From contig NZ_JH725147.1 in the NCBI RefSeq assembly GCF_000278275.1, forward strand, positions 980,849 to 1,044,848: a stretch of 64,000 nucleotides of DNA, written 5' to 3'. This document shows, in pieces, positions 8,552 through 19,833 of the stretch. The position numbers were made by a program, and so were the translations under genes. The first letter of the stretch is position 1. Every line of letters begins with the position of its first letter. Source of the stretch: Bartonella tamiae Th239. GTDB taxonomy: Bacteria > Pseudomonadota > Alphaproteobacteria > Rhizobiales > Rhizobiaceae. The notes below the pieces were generated by a model, which saw nothing but the letters and a program-made list of their open reading frames with translations, was not told the DNA's origin and made no database searches.

Positions 8552-9781
8552 TCAGCTTCTGTAATCACCATTGATTTCAACATAGTCTTTTGTCAAATCA
8601 CATGTCCAGACTGTGGCACTTTCTTGTCCTAAATCAATATCGACTTTGATTACAATATGATCTTTTTTCATATAATCTGATACAACAACTTCATTATAAT
8701 CATTATCACGCTCTCCATTCACAGCTACCCGATAATCACCAAACCAAATAGAAAGACGATCACGATCAGCTTCAACACCTGCTTTGCCAACGGCCATTAC
8801 AACACGTCCCCAATTGGCGTCTTCACCAGCAATAGCTGTTTTAACAAGTGGTGAATTTGCAATGGAAAATGCAATACATCTCGCATCATTTTTGCTTTTG
8901 GCATTTTTTACTTGCACTTCAATAAGATGGCGCGCTCCTTCACCATCACCAACAACTTGTAAGCTTAGATTATGCAATATATTTTCTATTGCTTCAGCAA
9001 ACGGAACATAGCGAGGATCTTTAATATCATTTAATGGTTTTAAGGTTTTTTCCGTTTGTCCTGTTGCACATAAAAGCAGTGTGTCAGATGTAGACGTATC
9101 ACTATCAACTGTTATGGAATTAAAGGTTGTAGAGACTTTCTCTGAAAGTATTTTTTGCAATATTTGAGAGGAAATCGGCGCGTCGGTAACGATAAAAGAT
9201 AGCATCGTTGCCATATTTGGTGCAATCATTCCAGCACCTTTAGCAATACCATTGATGGTAATTTTATCACCACCAAAATCAACGGATTGTGTAATAATTT
9301 TGGGGAAGGTATCAGTCGTCATAATGGCCTGTGCAGCTTCAAGCCATGTGTTTTCTACAGTATCATTTATCATGTTTGGAAGCGCGTCAATGATGCGTGT
9401 TGCATTTAGTGGCTCGCCAATAACACCCGTTGAGGCCAAGTAAATTTCATTTTCAGCAATATTCAGTTGATCAGCTGCAGCTTTTAATGTTTGTTCAACA
9501 GCAAGCTTTCCCTTTTTTCCTGTAAAGGCATTTGCATTACCAGAATTTACAATAAGCGCACGCGCTCGACCGTGAGAAAGAATATTGCGGCAATGTTCCA
9601 CAGGTGCAGAAGGGCATTTTGATTGTGTAAATATCCCAGCAATTTCAGCCGCTTTATCAAAGCTTATTATAAGAAGATCGGTACGGTCACAATATTTAAT
9701 TCCCGCTTGAGCTGTTTTTATGTGAACGCCTTTTAAAGTTGGTAGGTGAGGAAAAGTTTTTGGCTCAAGAGGAGAAGTCAT
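8552..9781 (-). CDS. argJ: Bifunctional glutamate N-acetyltransferase/amino-acid acetyltransferase
   Basis: 409 residues, the normal ArgJ length. ArgJ moves the acetyl group from N-acetylornithine to glutamate in the arginine pathway. The autocleavage region [17 protein letters not shown] is present near residue 185; cleavage before the Thr of ATM yields the alpha and beta chains and the nucleophile. Other family segments are [23 protein letters not shown] and the C-terminal [18 protein letters not shown]. It lies 133 bases after the PpiC-type gene on the same strand, and decayed sequence follows it. Confidence 0.96.
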   Translation of the reverse strand: MTSPLEPKTFPHLPTLKGVHIKTAQAGIKYCDRTDLLIISFDKAAEIAGIFTQSKCPSAPVEHCRNILSHGRARALIVNSGNANAFTGKKGKLAVEQTLKAAADQLNIAENEIYLASTGVIGEPLNATRIIDALPNMINDTVENTWLEAAQAIMTTDTFPKIITQSVDFGGDKITINGIAKGAGMIAPNMATMLSFIVTDAPISSQILQKILSEKVSTTFNSITVDSDTSTSDTLLLCATGQTEKTLKPLNDIKDPRYVPFAEAIENILHNLSLQVVGDGEGARHLIEVQVKNAKSKNDARCIAFSIANSPLVKTAIAGEDANWGRVVMAVGKAGVEADRDRLSIWFGDYRVAVNGERDNDYNEVVVSDYMKKDHIVIKVDIDLGQESATVWTCDLTKDYVEINGDYRS

Positions 9782-9850
9782 TGCCTTAGCATTTCTTTCA
9801 AGAAGAACAATAATTGAATTTGAATAACCTTAAGAAATTTTGGTTCTTAA

Positions 9851-9905
9851 ACATTCCCATATTTGTTTTGATTAAGAATAAGCACATCAACAAATTTGGG
9901 AATGT
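9851..9905. terminator. Long interrupted hairpin after the PpiC gene
   Basis: ACATTCCCA (9851-9859) pairs with TGGGAATGT (9897-9905), and the inner TTTGTT/AACAAA arms extend the stem with one mismatch. It lies just past the stop of the reverse-strand PpiC gene and before argJ. The T-tract is modest, so it is a likely but not strong terminator. Confidence 0.5.
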
Positions 9906-9914
9906 CTTTAAAAT

Positions 9915-10856
9915 TTAGTCTTCTTCCGAACCGTCATCCATCAATTCTGAATCGTCTTGTTCAGACTTTTTCATCATTTTTGCGACATTTTCATCTGGAT
10001 AACTTACAGACATTTTAGAGCGTAAGCCCTTGATGGCTTCAAGATAACGATCGCGGGCAATCATGTTGCGCATAGTATCTTTTACCTCTTCAAATGAAGG
10101 GGGTTGTTTTTCACGCATATCTTCAACCTTGATAATATGCCAACCAAAAGGACTTTCAACCGGTGTTTTTGTAAATTCGCCTGCTTTTAAGCCAAAGGCT
10201 GCATCTTCAAAAGGTTTGACCATTTGTCCACGGCTAAAATAACCAAGATCGCCACCCATGGCCGCAGATCCATCGGTAGAATCTTTTTTGGCAATTTCTT
10301 CAAAATCTTCACCTTTTTCGAGGCGCTGGATGATTTTTTCTGCTTCTTCTTTGGTTTTAACTAAAATATGACGGGCGTGTACTTCTTCAACTTTTGGAAG
10401 TGCAGCAATTTCTTGGTTATAACGTGACTGTATATCGGCATCTGAAATTTTGTCGACAATTTCATTTTTAAAATAAAGCTGCTGAAGGACATTGTCACGC
10501 ATGACAGTCATGCGCTTTTCAAAGTCTTCTGTTTTATCTAATCCCTCTGATAACGCTGCATCAGACAATGCTTTCATGTCAAGATAAACACGTAAAACTG
10601 TAAGACGACGTTGTTGATCTGGTAAACGCGCGAGATTGGGGTCAATATCTGCTGCAATTTCATCAAGTTCGCCTGCGGTGATGTTTTTTCCATCAACAAC
10701 TGCCATGACATGTGATGGCTCAACAGGTTTGATCTCTTGAGCGGTGTTTAAAAGCGCTGGCATTTTAGGCTCTGTGCTCTCTTGTGCAAGAGTGCCCATG
10801 CTTGTGCCAACAAGCAAAGCAGATGTTAGAAAAAAAATGGTCGATTTAAATTTCAT
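9915..10856 (-). CDS. Periplasmic PpiC-type peptidyl-prolyl isomerase (SurA/PrsA-like)
   Basis: 313 residues from the ATG at 10856, chosen because AAGGAG lies 7 bases upstream and because the protein then begins with a clean signal peptide (MKFKSTIFFLTSALLVGTSM, probable cleavage after LA). An upstream in-frame ATG at 10898 would bury the signal. The rotamase domain spans about residues 160-245, from VHARHILVKTKEEAE to SPFGWHIIKVED. The flanking helical region and the acidic C-terminal tail resemble parvulin chaperones that assist folding of exported proteins. It is divergent from secA, consistent with a shared export role. Confidence 0.88.
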   Translation of the reverse strand: MKFKSTIFFLTSALLVGTSMGTLAQESTEPKMPALLNTAQEIKPVEPSHVMAVVDGKNITAGELDEIAADIDPNLARLPDQQRRLTVLRVYLDMKALSDAALSEGLDKTEDFEKRMTVMRDNVLQQLYFKNEIVDKISDADIQSRYNQEIAALPKVEEVHARHILVKTKEEAEKIIQRLEKGEDFEEIAKKDSTDGSAAMGGDLGYFSRGQMVKPFEDAAFGLKAGEFTKTPVESPFGWHIIKVEDMREKQPPSFEEVKDTMRNMIARDRYLEAIKGLRSKMSVSYPDENVAKMMKKSEQDDSELMDDGSEED

Positions 10857-10898
10857 AAAGTTACTCCTTGAGAACGTTTTTAGCGTTCTGGACTGCAA

Positions 10899-11285
10899 TT
10901 TGGGCGGAACTGTGCTTTATTTAAGCATATAGCATAAAAATTCCATAAAAGTCTTATGAATTCCAACCATAAAGATATATATTTTGTAAAATAAGCCTAA
11001 ATGGTTAAAAATTCACATTTCAGTGATCGATCATACAGATTTAAATGAATAAAATACGATAGCATAAAATGGTCATAAGATGCGTATAACATGGTGAAAC
11101 GCTCGTTTAGAACGTTGACAGTAAGTGTTTGAGATCTTATCTCTTCTCGTCTGACTAACGTTTTAGAAAAATTGCTTTTTTGATAAAACCATTGGTTTGT
11201 CAATGATGTTATTGCAATACTAAAGCGTAAACATTAATTAAAGGGCGGTTATGAACGCTATAAAACATATCAGAAAGGACCAGAA
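10899..11285. promoter_or_regulatory. Divergent control region between the PpiC gene and secA
   Basis: A 387-base A+T-rich gap with no supported gene. A perfect -35-like TTGACA is at 11115-11120 on the forward strand, but only a weak -10 (TTATCT) follows at a 16-base spacing. The ribosome site AAAGGA precedes the secA ATG. An open reverse frame here has no recognisable protein features. Confidence 0.35.
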
Positions 11286-14003
11286 ATGGTCAGTTTAGGC
11301 GGATTTGCTCGCAAAATATTTGGTTCGGCTCATGAACGTCGTGTAAAAAGTCTTAAGCCTAAAGTGGCTGCAATTAATGCATTGGAAGAAGACTTTCAAA
11401 AACTAACAAATGAGCAATTGCAGCAAAAAACCGAAGAATTTCGGAAAAGACTGGCAAAAGGTGAGAAGGTTGATGCTTTGTTGCCTGAAGCTTTTGCAAC
11501 GGTACGTGAGGCTGCAAAACGTGTTTATGGTATGCGTCCTTTTGATGTGCAGCTTATCGGTGGTATGGTTTTAAATGATCATGGTATTGCTGAAATGCGT
11601 ACGGGTGAAGGTAAAACTTTGATGGCAACATTGCCAGTTTATCTTAATGCCCTTGAAGGAAAAGGTGTTCATGTTGTTACGGTCAATGATTATTTGGCTG
11701 CCCGTGATGCTGAAACAATGGATAAAATTTATAGTTTTTTAGGTTTGACAACTGGTGTTATTGTTCATGATATGGATAATGATGCACGCCGAGCAGCCTA
11801 TGCATGCGATATCACATATGGAACCAATAACGAATTGGGCTTTGATTATTTGCGTGATAATATGACGTTTGATCGTAGTCAAATGGTTCAACGTGGGCAT
11901 CATTATGCCATTGTTGATGAAGTTGATTCTATTTTAATTGATGAAGCGCGTACGCCTTTAATTATTTCAGGTCCATTGGAAGACAAAACCGATTTTTATA
12001 ATCTGATTGATACTTTTATCCCCCCTTTAACGCCTGAAGACTATGAGCTTGATGAAAAGCAAAAAACCACAACCTTCACTGAAGTTGGAACTGAAAAGGT
12101 GGAAAAACTTTTAGCGGAAGCAGGTTATTTAAAAGGTGAAGGCCTTTATGATATTGAGAATGTCGCCATTGTTCATCATATCAATAATGCTTTGAAAGCC
12201 CATAAGCTTTTTACAAGAGATAAAGACTATATTGTCCGTAATGATGAGATTGTGATAATCGATGAATTTACAGGACGTATGATGCCAGGACGTCGTTATT
12301 CAGAAGGATTGCATCAAGCTTTGGAAGCAAAAGAGCATGTTTCTATTCAACCAGAAAATCAAACTCTTGCTTCAATAACTTTCCAAAATTATTTTCGTAT
12401 GTATGATAAACTTGCTGGCATGACGGGTACAGCCTCAACTGAAGCCGAAGAATTTGGAAATATTTACGGGCTTGATGTTATTGAAATTCCAACCAACTTG
12501 CCGGTTAAACGTATTGATGAAGATGATGAAGTTTATCGGACGGTTGAAGAAAAATATCGTGCTATTGTCCGTGATATTCGTGAAGCGCATGAAAAAAATC
12601 AGCCTATACTTGTTGGGACAACATCGATTGAGAAGTCTGAACAGCTTGCAGATGCTTTGCGTCGTGATGGTGTCAAGAATTTTAAAGTTTTGAATGCGCG
12701 TTATCATGAACAAGAAGCTTTTATCGTTGCTCAAGCTGGTGTGCCCGGTGCTATAACCATTGCGACCAATATGGCAGGGCGCGGTACAGATATTCAACTT
12801 GGTGGTAATGTTGAAATGCGCATCCAAGAAGAATTAAAAGATGTGCCTGAAGGTTTGCAACGTGAAGAAAAAATACAAAAAATTAAACAGGACGTAGCAC
12901 AGCTTAAAGAACAAGCATTAGCAGCAGGTGGTCTTTATGTTTTGGCAACTGAACGCCATGAAAGTCGACGTATAGATAACCAGTTGCGGGGGCGTTCTGG
13001 CCGCCAAGGTGATCCGGGGCGTTCAAAATTTTATTTGTCTTTACAAGATGATTTGATGCGTATTTTTGGTTCAAATCGCATGGATGGCATGTTGCAAAAA
13101 CTAGGCCTGAAAGAAGATGAGGCGATTATCCACCCATGGATTAATAAAGCCTTAGAAAAAGCACAAACAAAGGTTGAAGCACGCAATTTTGAAATTCGCA
13201 AAAATCTCCTTAAATATGATGATGTGATGAATGATCAGCGTAAGGTCATTTTCGAACAACGCATGGAAGTTATGAATGCGGAAGACTTAACTGAAACCAT
13301 TAAAGAAATGCGTGAAGAGGTGATTGAAGATCTCATTGATGCCCATATTCCAAAAGGCTCTTATATGGAACAATGGGATATATCTGGATTGACAGAACAA
13401 TTGCGTGAAATGTTTAATCTTGATCTGCCTGTGACCGACTGGGCGCATGAAGATGGCATTGGTGAAGAACAAATTTTAGAACGTATTACCCAAGCAATTG
13501 ATACGCGTGTTCGTGAGCGTGCAGAAAAATATGGCCCTGAAATCATGGCGTATTTTCAAAAAGCAATTCTTCTTGAAACAATTGATACATTATGGCGTGA
13601 ACATTTGGTGAATTTGGATCATATGCGTTCTGTCGTAAGTTTTAGAGGTTATGCTCAACGGGATCCTTTGAATGAGTATAAAACTGAATCTTTTGAGTTG
13701 TTTCAAGCATTATTGACCAATTTGCGTCGCGATGTTGTATCAAAATTATTACGCTTTGAAATTGTTCAGCAACAAGCTGAGCCTGAGGCTTTACCTGAAA
13801 TGCATGCTGAACATCCTCATCCTGAAGGAATGGACACAGGTGGAGACAATGTGACTTTAGCGCAAACTATGGAAAATCCTGTTGTACCTCAAGCCGAACG
13901 TGATCCCAAAAATCCGAAAACATGGGGTAAAATTGGGCGCAATGAAGCCTGCCCATGTGGATCGGGCAAAAAATATAAGCATTGTCATGGTACATTTGTT
14001 TAA
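11286..14003 (+). CDS. secA: Preprotein translocase ATPase SecA
   Basis: 905 residues, full length. SecA drives secretory proteins through SecYEG using ATP. The Walker A segment [11 protein letters not shown] is near residue 103, the [15 protein letters not shown] block near 215, the helicase domain II arginine region [11 protein letters not shown] near 577, and the C-terminal zinc site [14 protein letters not shown] that contacts SecB and phospholipids closes the protein. The start [14 protein letters not shown] is standard. A perfect 14-bp hairpin lies 25 bases past the stop. Confidence 0.98.
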   Translation: MVSLGGFARKIFGSAHERRVKSLKPKVAAINALEEDFQKLTNEQLQQKTEEFRKRLAKGEKVDALLPEAFATVREAAKRVYGMRPFDVQLIGGMVLNDHGIAEMRTGEGKTLMATLPVYLNALEGKGVHVVTVNDYLAARDAETMDKIYSFLGLTTGVIVHDMDNDARRAAYACDITYGTNNELGFDYLRDNMTFDRSQMVQRGHHYAIVDEVDSILIDEARTPLIISGPLEDKTDFYNLIDTFIPPLTPEDYELDEKQKTTTFTEVGTEKVEKLLAEAGYLKGEGLYDIENVAIVHHINNALKAHKLFTRDKDYIVRNDEIVIIDEFTGRMMPGRRYSEGLHQALEAKEHVSIQPENQTLASITFQNYFRMYDKLAGMTGTASTEAEEFGNIYGLDVIEIPTNLPVKRIDEDDEVYRTVEEKYRAIVRDIREAHEKNQPILVGTTSIEKSEQLADALRRDGVKNFKVLNARYHEQEAFIVAQAGVPGAITIATNMAGRGTDIQLGGNVEMRIQEELKDVPEGLQREEKIQKIKQDVAQLKEQALAAGGLYVLATERHESRRIDNQLRGRSGRQGDPGRSKFYLSLQDDLMRIFGSNRMDGMLQKLGLKEDEAIIHPWINKALEKAQTKVEARNFEIRKNLLKYDDVMNDQRKVIFEQRMEVMNAEDLTETIKEMREEVIEDLIDAHIPKGSYMEQWDISGLTEQLREMFNLDLPVTDWAHEDGIGEEQILERITQAIDTRVRERAEKYGPEIMAYFQKAILLETIDTLWREHLVNLDHMRSVVSFRGYAQRDPLNEYKTESFELFQALLTNLRRDVVSKLLRFEIVQQQAEPEALPEMHAEHPHPEGMDTGGDNVTLAQTMENPVVPQAERDPKNPKTWGKIGRNEACPCGSGKKYKHCHGTFV

Positions 14004-14027
14004 AATGATCACATAAATGATATGCTC

Positions 14028-14065
14028 AAATTCTATTCTGATAGACTAAATTCAGAATAGAATTT
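14028..14065. terminator. Terminator after secA
   Basis: AAATTCTATTCTGA at 14028-14041 pairs perfectly with TCAGAATAGAATTT at 14052-14065 around a 10-base loop, 25 bases after the secA stop. The stem is A+T-rich, and the T-run is part of the right arm. Confidence 0.7.
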
Positions 14066-14184
14066 TCAATATTTTATATTTGTGACGTATTAATGCGAAT
14101 AGGCTTTTAAAATTTAAAGGTAAAAATGCTAAAATTATTGCTCGCCTACTTGAAAGAAAATAGCTTTTCAGTTCTATTAAACTT

Positions 14185-14610
14185 ATGACCGACCTTATTA
14201 ATGACAAACCAAATTATGAACATGCGTTGCGTCAAGCAGGACTACGCATTACGCGACAACGGCGCATTATTTTAGATCTACTTGCTCATACGTTAGATCA
14301 TCCTAATGCTTTTGAAATATTTCAACGTGCTAATCAACAAGATGCTTCTATTTCTTTATCCACTGTCTATCGTACGATGAAAGCATTGGAAGAACGCGGT
14401 GCAATCCATCGTCATGCATTTGATGGCGGGCCTTCGCGTTTTGAGCAAGTCAGTGGTCAACATCATGATCATCTTATTGATATTGATAGCGGCGATGTGA
14501 TTGAATTTCGTTCTGATATTATTGAAAAATTACAAGAAGAAATCGCAAAATCGTTGGGATATGATATTGTCCATCACCGCTTAGAACTTTACGGTAAAAA
14601 AAGACAGTAA
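14185..14610 (+). CDS. fur: Fur family metalloregulator (Fur/Mur type)
   Basis: 141 residues. The DNA-binding domain includes [15 protein letters not shown] and [18 protein letters not shown], and the dimerisation part contains the metal-site segment [19 protein letters not shown]. This pattern, without the usual C-terminal CxxC zinc pair, is close to the Mur (Mn-responsive) Fur proteins of rhizobia rather than to Irr, which has a GCP heme motif not seen here. It probably represses Mn or Fe uptake genes; which metal is sensed cannot be told from sequence. It is a single gene between secA and prfA, and no clear ribosome site precedes the ATG. Confidence 0.88.
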   Translation: MTDLINDKPNYEHALRQAGLRITRQRRIILDLLAHTLDHPNAFEIFQRANQQDASISLSTVYRTMKALEERGAIHRHAFDGGPSRFEQVSGQHHDHLIDIDSGDVIEFRSDIIEKLQEEIAKSLGYDIVHHRLELYGKKRQ

Positions 14611-14784
14611 AATTTTCTGAAAGCAATGCTAAAAGATTTGTTGCTTAAACTTAAATATTTTATTTTATACATAAATTCTCATTGGCAAGTCATGTTTGCT
14701 CAATTATCAAAATAGCAATGCTGTTATTATAAGTTTCATTTATGATCTACTGTCAAAATCTATAAAGAATAGGCAAGAAAAATT

Positions 14785-15867
14785 ATGGTTGCACTACCAC
14801 AAGAACGTATGATTCAAGTTGAAAAACGTTTTGAGATGATTGAAAGTCAAATGACAAATAGTCCTGATGCGGATCTTTATGTCAAACTTGCATCAGAATA
14901 TGCTGAATTACAGCCAATTGTGGGACCAATACGCGCACTTAATGCTGCTTATCAAGAAGTACTCGATCTCGAGGCTATGTTAGAAGATAAGTCCACGGAT
15001 AAAGAAATGCGCGCTCTTGCCGAGGAAGAATTACCAACAATCCGCCAAAATATTTCACGATTAGAACAAGAGGTTCAAATTCTGTTGCTTCCTAAAGATG
15101 CCGCAGATGACAAAAGTGCTATTTTGGAAATTCGAGCGGGAACGGGAGGATCAGAAGCGGCTTTATTTGCGGGTGATCTTTTTCGTATGTATGAGCGTTA
15201 TGCTTCTGCCAATGGCTGGAAAGTGGAAATGGTTTCAGCAAGTGAAGGTGATGTTGGTGGCTATAAGGAAATTATTGCCACAGTTTCTGGAAAAGGGGTA
15301 TTTTCAAAATTAAAATTTGAATCTGGTGTCCACCGTGTTCAGCGTGTTCCAGAAACAGAGGCTGGCGGACGCATTCATACATCTGCAGCAACAGTTGCTG
15401 TTTTACCGGAAGCAGAAGATATTGATATTGATATTCGTCAAGAAGATATTCGTATTGATACCATGCGTGCATCAGGTGCTGGAGGCCAGCACGTCAATAC
15501 TACTGATTCAGCCGTGCGCATTACCCATATTCCAACAGGCATTATGGTTGTACAAGCAGAAAAGTCACAACATCAAAATAGAGCGCGTGCCATGCAAATC
15601 TTGCGCGCACGCTTATTTGACATGGAAAGGCAAAGGGCCGAAAGTGAGCGTTCCCAGTCGCGTAAAAGTCAAGTGGGTTCAGGTGATCGTTCCGAGCGTA
15701 TTCGCACTTATAATTATCCGCAAGGGCGTGTCAGTGATCATAGGATTAATCTTACATTATACAAGCTGGATAAAGTGATGATGGGGGAGTTGGATGAATT
15801 TGTAGATGCTTTGATTTCGGATCATCAAACAGCACTTTTATCAGAGATGAGTGATGATCATTCATGA
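14785..15867 (+). CDS. prfA: Peptide chain release factor 1
   Basis: 360 residues, the normal RF1 length. RF1 ends translation at UAA and UAG. The catalytic GGQ is in the segment [20 protein letters not shown] (GGQ near residue 234), where the Gln is methylated by PrmC, the product of the next gene. The codon-recognition region precedes it ([19 protein letters not shown]). The C-terminal [20 protein letters not shown] is typical. The stop overlaps the prmC start by 4 bases (ATGA), so the pair is coupled. Confidence 0.98.
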   Translation: MVALPQERMIQVEKRFEMIESQMTNSPDADLYVKLASEYAELQPIVGPIRALNAAYQEVLDLEAMLEDKSTDKEMRALAEEELPTIRQNISRLEQEVQILLLPKDAADDKSAILEIRAGTGGSEAALFAGDLFRMYERYASANGWKVEMVSASEGDVGGYKEIIATVSGKGVFSKLKFESGVHRVQRVPETEAGGRIHTSAATVAVLPEAEDIDIDIRQEDIRIDTMRASGAGGQHVNTTDSAVRITHIPTGIMVVQAEKSQHQNRARAMQILRARLFDMERQRAESERSQSRKSQVGSGDRSERIRTYNYPQGRVSDHRINLTLYKLDKVMMGELDEFVDALISDHQTALLSEMSDDHS

Positions 15868-16733
15868 TGGTTGAAACTGGATCATTTTTAAATGAACTTT
15901 TACAAAAAACTAAAAAAAGCCTTACGAAAATTTCAAGGAATGAGGCTGATAGGGAAGCGCGTTTATTGGTTGAGTGGGCAACACAAATACGTCCGATTGA
16001 TCACGTTTTAAATCCCAACCTTCCAATTTCTTCTCATCAGATGAATGTGTTAGAAAAGGCTGTTGAACAGCGATTAAAGGGTATGCCAGTTTATCGTATT
16101 ATTGGCATGCGTGAATTTTATGGCATTCCTTTTTTATTATCTTCTCAAACATTAGAACCGCGTTCAGATACAGAGACGCTCGTTGATATGGTGCTTACAT
16201 ATTTAAAAAATCAAAATGAGTTCAATCAGATCGTTAATATTTTGGATATGGGGACAGGAACGGGGGCAATTGCCATTGCTATTTTGTCAAATTTTGAAAA
16301 AAGCCGTGTATGGGGTGTCGATGTTCGTGAAGATATTTTAGAAACTGCATTCAATAATGCAACAAATGCTCAAGTGAGTGATCGTTTTAAGACAGTTTTG
16401 AGCAATTGGTTTGAAAATATTGATACAAAATACGATCTTATCGTTTCAAACCCTCCTTATATTCCTCATGATGATATTGATAAACTGTCACCAGAAGTTA
16501 AATATCATGATCCGCTTCGTGCATTGGATGGTGGTGTCGATGGTTTAGACTTTTATCGTTTATTGGCCAGAGATAGTCATAAATTTTTAAAAAAAAATGG
16601 TAAAATTGCAATTGAAATTGGTTTTGGGCAAGAAGACGCTGTGATTTCACTTTTTCATACTCACGGATATCACTGTGAAAAACAGTGTAAGGATTTAAAT
16701 GCAATTCCTCGCAGTTTGCTCTTTCGTCAATAG
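15864..16733 (+). CDS. prmC: Release factor glutamine methyltransferase
   Basis: 289 residues. PrmC methylates the GGQ glutamine of release factors. The SAM motif [16 protein letters not shown] is near residue 125 and the substrate-binding NPPY is in [13 protein letters not shown] near residue 196. The N-terminal helical domain ends with the typical [13 protein letters not shown]. The gene overlaps prfA by 4 bases, with two tandem ATG codons at 15864 and 15867. It faces the reverse-strand bd oxidase operon. Confidence 0.96.
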   Translation: MMVETGSFLNELLQKTKKSLTKISRNEADREARLLVEWATQIRPIDHVLNPNLPISSHQMNVLEKAVEQRLKGMPVYRIIGMREFYGIPFLLSSQTLEPRSDTETLVDMVLTYLKNQNEFNQIVNILDMGTGTGAIAIAILSNFEKSRVWGVDVREDILETAFNNATNAQVSDRFKTVLSNWFENIDTKYDLIVSNPPYIPHDDIDKLSPEVKYHDPLRALDGGVDGLDFYRLLARDSHKFLKKNGKIAIEIGFGQEDAVISLFHTHGYHCEKQCKDLNAIPRSLLFRQ

Positions 16734-16775
16734 TCTATAGGGCTTACTATTTTTTTTAACACATCATATTTTATG

Positions 16776-16919
16776 TTAGCTGGTCATGCCAATCAAATGC
16801 ATGATGACACGAAAAATAAGTGCGACAACGGCAAGCGCACCAATGCTTCCTCCCCAAATCAGTACAAGCCAGCCAATCCGCTTAAACCAATTTATTTTTG
16901 GTATATGCTGTGTTGTCAT
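16776..16919 (-). CDS. DUF2474 family small subunit of the bd-type oxidase operon
   Basis: A 47-residue protein that is easy to miss. It reads MTTQHIPKINWFKRIGWLVL and continues IWGGSIGALAVVALIFRVIM, a single membrane helix preceded by the tryptophan-containing amphipathic start typical of DUF2474. Its ATG overlaps the cydB stop by one base (TGATG), so it is translationally coupled as the third gene of cydA-cydB. DUF2474 proteins are found beside cyanide-insensitive-type bd oxidases and probably play a CydX-like stabilising role; that role is inferred from family and position. Confidence 0.8.
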   Translation of the reverse strand: MTTQHIPKINWFKRIGWLVLIWGGSIGALAVVALIFRVIMHLIGMTS

Positions 16920-17926
16920 CAGTGATATCCTTCACCCAATTTAACTTTACCGCGAAAAACCCAATAAGACCAAGACGTATAAACTAAAATAAAAGGAATG
17001 ATGATCAAGGCTCCAATAAGAGCAAAGCCTTGGCTTTGAGGCGGGGAGGACGCTTGCCATATCGAAATATCAGGAGGAATAATATTTGGAAAAATACTAA
17101 TAGCTAAGCCTGAATAGCCAAGAAAAAGTAAAAATAGCGAAAGTATAAAAGGTGATGCTTGTGATTCTTTTGAAAGTAATAGAACCAAAAGCCATGCCGT
17201 CAAAATGACAAAGATAGGAACAGGAGCAAAAAGAATAAGATTTGGCATTGAAAACCAACGCTGAGCAATATCGGGATGGATAAGAGGTGTCCATAAGCTC
17301 ACCAAAGCAATAACAATTAATAAAATAATAACGATTGGCTTACCAATTGAGCGCATACGACTTTGCAAATCACCTTCTGTTTTCATAATCAACCATGTGG
17401 TTCCAAGCAGCGCATAAGCAATCAGTAATCCAAAACCAGTAAATAGACTAAATGGCGTGAGCCAATCGCCAATTTTGCCACTATAATGGCCATCTGTTAC
17501 AGAAAATCCATTGATAAATGCGCCTAATGTCACCCCTTGTGCAAATGTAGCAACATAGGAACCCCAAATAAATGCTTTATCCCAGAAGGATTTATGGGCA
17601 TCATCAGCTTTAAAGCGAAATTCAAAAGCGACGCCACGCCATATAAGTCCCGCTAACATAATCATAATAGGGATATAAAGTGCGCTTAAAATGACAGCAT
17701 AAGCCATAGGAAATGCTCCCATAAGCGCAGCTCCACCGAGAACAAGCCATGTTTCATTTCCGTCCCAAATTGGAGCGACAGTGTTGACCATTAGATCACG
17801 TTCTTCGCGGTTTTTAACAAAAGGCAAGACAAGACCAATGCCTAAGTCAAAACCATCCATAATAACATACATCATGAGGCCAAAGCCTATAATGACGGTC
17901 CATATGATAGGAAGATCAATACCCAT
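16919..17926 (-). CDS. cydB: Cytochrome bd-type ubiquinol oxidase subunit II
   Basis: 335 residues, within the range of CydB/CioB. Polytopic inner-membrane subunit, with the N-terminal signature GFGLMMYVIMDGFDLGIG and the conserved VNTVAPIWDGNETWLVLGGA near residue 48. Together with CydA it oxidises ubiquinol and reduces oxygen to water with high affinity. The ATG lies 19 bases after the cydA stop, preceded by AAGAGGAAAG, and the stop overlaps the DUF2474 gene. Sequence and context point to the short-Q-loop (cyanide-insensitive-like) class. Confidence 0.94.
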   Translation of the reverse strand: MGIDLPIIWTVIIGFGLMMYVIMDGFDLGIGLVLPFVKNREERDLMVNTVAPIWDGNETWLVLGGAALMGAFPMAYAVILSALYIPIMIMLAGLIWRGVAFEFRFKADDAHKSFWDKAFIWGSYVATFAQGVTLGAFINGFSVTDGHYSGKIGDWLTPFSLFTGFGLLIAYALLGTTWLIMKTEGDLQSRMRSIGKPIVIILLIVIALVSLWTPLIHPDIAQRWFSMPNLILFAPVPIFVILTAWLLVLLLSKESQASPFILSLFLLFLGYSGLAISIFPNIIPPDISIWQASSPPQSQGFALIGALIIIPFILVYTSWSYWVFRGKVKLGEGYH

Positions 17927-17945
17927 TTTCTTTCCTCTTGCTCAC

Positions 17946-19352
17946 TTAGTCATTGATTTTATCAGGGGCAACAGACATTGGTCTGGCAGGACGCTGCACT
18001 TGTTCTGGATTTATCGTTGATAGGTCCCCCTCATGGGATTGCGGGCCTTTAGCAATCAGTTTTAGCATATAGCGGACACCAATTCCAAAAACAGCAAAAT
18101 AGACAACAATAAAACCAATTAATGAGAATGATAAAGTGATTGCTGAATGATCGGAAACAGCTTCACTTGTCCGCATGACTTCATAAACGACCCATGGTTG
18201 GCGTCCAATCTCTGTTGTGTACCATCCTGCGAGAATGGCAATCAACCCTGAAGACCCCATCAGGCTTGTGAAGCGTAAAAACCATCCTTTTTGGTAAAGA
18301 TGACCGCGCCATCTGCGCCATAGTCCCCAAAAACCTGTTAAAATCATTAACATACCAAGACCAACCATAATGCGAAATGACCAGAAAACAACCGTTGAAT
18401 TAGGGCGATCTTCTGTAGGGAATTCGCTTAAACCTTTGTATTGACCATCAAGACTGTGGGTTAAGATAAGCCCCCCAAGGCGAGGAATTTCAATTTTATA
18501 CTTTGTTTCTTCTTTTTTCATGTCTGGCAAACCAAAAAGAATGAGCGGTACACCTTTATCTGCTTCATTACGCCAATGTCCTTCCATTGCAGCAATTTTG
18601 GCAGGTTGATGTTCAAGCGTATTAAGACCATGCTGATCGCCAATAAAAAGTTGTAATGGTGCTGTGATTAAAACCATCCATAAAGCCATTGACAACATTT
18701 TTCGAACAAGCGGCGTGTCATTGTTTTTTAAAAGGTGCCATGCACCAGATGCCGCGACAAAAAGTGATGTTGCCAAAAAAGCGGCAACTGTCATATGCGC
18801 AAGTCGATAAGGAAATGAAGGATTGAATATAACCTTTAACCAATCTGTTGGAACAACAACATTATTGATAATTTCATATCCTTGCGGTGTTTGCATCCAA
18901 CTATTTGATGCGAGTATCCAAGTCGCTGAAATTAATGTCCCAAGCGCCACCATAATAGTAGAAAAAAAATGCAGTCCAGGCCCGACTTTATTCCAGCCAA
19001 GCAACATTACGCCTAGAAAACCAGCCTCAAGAAAAAAAGCAGTGAGAACTTCATAGGCAAGAAGCGTACCTGTTATTGATCCTGCAAAAGATGAATAATA
19101 ACTCCAATTGGTTCCAAATTGATAGGCCATAACAATGCCCGATACGACACCCATTGCAAAATTGACAGCAAAAATGTTGACCCAAAAATGATATAAATCA
19201 CGATATATGGTTTGTTTTTTCCAAAGCCACATGCCTTCAAGAACAACCAGATAGCTGGCCAATCCAATTGTTATGGCAGGAAAAATAATATGAAACGATA
19301 TTGTAAAGCCAAATTGAATACGTGCCAGTTCCAAAGCTGTTAAACCAAACAT
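17946..19352 (-). CDS. cydA: Cytochrome bd-type ubiquinol oxidase subunit I (short Q-loop)
   Basis: 468 residues. The likely heme ligands are seen: His21 in ISFHIIFPAITIGLASY, His in YRLAHMTVAAFLATS near residue 186, and Met in GRQPWVVYEVMRTSEAV near residue 388. The quinol-binding GDQHGLNTLEHQPAKIAAME is present, but the Q-loop insertion of the long E. coli type is absent, as in cyanide-insensitive oxidases. It is the first gene of the cydA-cydB-DUF2474 operon. No cydDC genes are nearby. The 5' region is shared with the divergent nrd leader. Confidence 0.95.
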   Translation of the reverse strand: MFGLTALELARIQFGFTISFHIIFPAITIGLASYLVVLEGMWLWKKQTIYRDLYHFWVNIFAVNFAMGVVSGIVMAYQFGTNWSYYSSFAGSITGTLLAYEVLTAFFLEAGFLGVMLLGWNKVGPGLHFFSTIMVALGTLISATWILASNSWMQTPQGYEIINNVVVPTDWLKVIFNPSFPYRLAHMTVAAFLATSLFVAASGAWHLLKNNDTPLVRKMLSMALWMVLITAPLQLFIGDQHGLNTLEHQPAKIAAMEGHWRNEADKGVPLILFGLPDMKKEETKYKIEIPRLGGLILTHSLDGQYKGLSEFPTEDRPNSTVVFWSFRIMVGLGMLMILTGFWGLWRRWRGHLYQKGWFLRFTSLMGSSGLIAILAGWYTTEIGRQPWVVYEVMRTSEAVSDHSAITLSFSLIGFIVVYFAVFGIGVRYMLKLIAKGPQSHEGDLSTINPEQVQRPARPMSVAPDKIND

Positions 19353-19833
19353 AGTGAAACCTCATTTTTTATTATTTTTTGTGATTGTATGTGTAGGCTC
19401 AATATATACAAAAGAGACAAAATGTTCAGAACTTTTCCATTATGTTTAAAGAGTCTATTTTGTTTTTTCTTTAAATTTTTCATCTTCTTTCTTATGCATA
19501 TCACGGTCTTTATGTTTGAATTCTGATTTCATAATAGCTGGCTGAAAAGTAATTTTTGTTTTAAATAAAAAAACACCTTTGTCTCATTCCTATGTCATAT
19601 TTAGCGCAAAAAAAAGAAAAGACTACCTTATGCGTCAATTTGCCTAATCGGTCTGTATGTCAATTTGAAAAGGCGCAAACTATCTTTGCAAAAGGGTTTT
19701 TTGTGAGAAGTATAATATACATTTTTTTTATATTCTAAGAACTTGAAAAAAAATCATTTTTTTTAAATTTTATAAAATTCTTATTTTTTAAAAATCTACC
19801 TATTGATTATTAGGAAGAATATATGCTCAATAG

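Noticed and set aside
10997..11203. 68-codon reverse frame upstream of secA
   Set aside because: No ribosome site, no domain or signal features, and it lies in the divergent control region; chance openness is more likely.
12435..12827. 130-codon reverse frame inside secA
   Set aside because: It lies antisense to conserved SecA coding sequence and shows no protein features of its own.
19455..19532. 25-residue Lys/Asp-rich reverse frame upstream of cydA
   Set aside because: No ribosome site and low-complexity composition. It could be the tail of a lost gene, but nothing supports translation.
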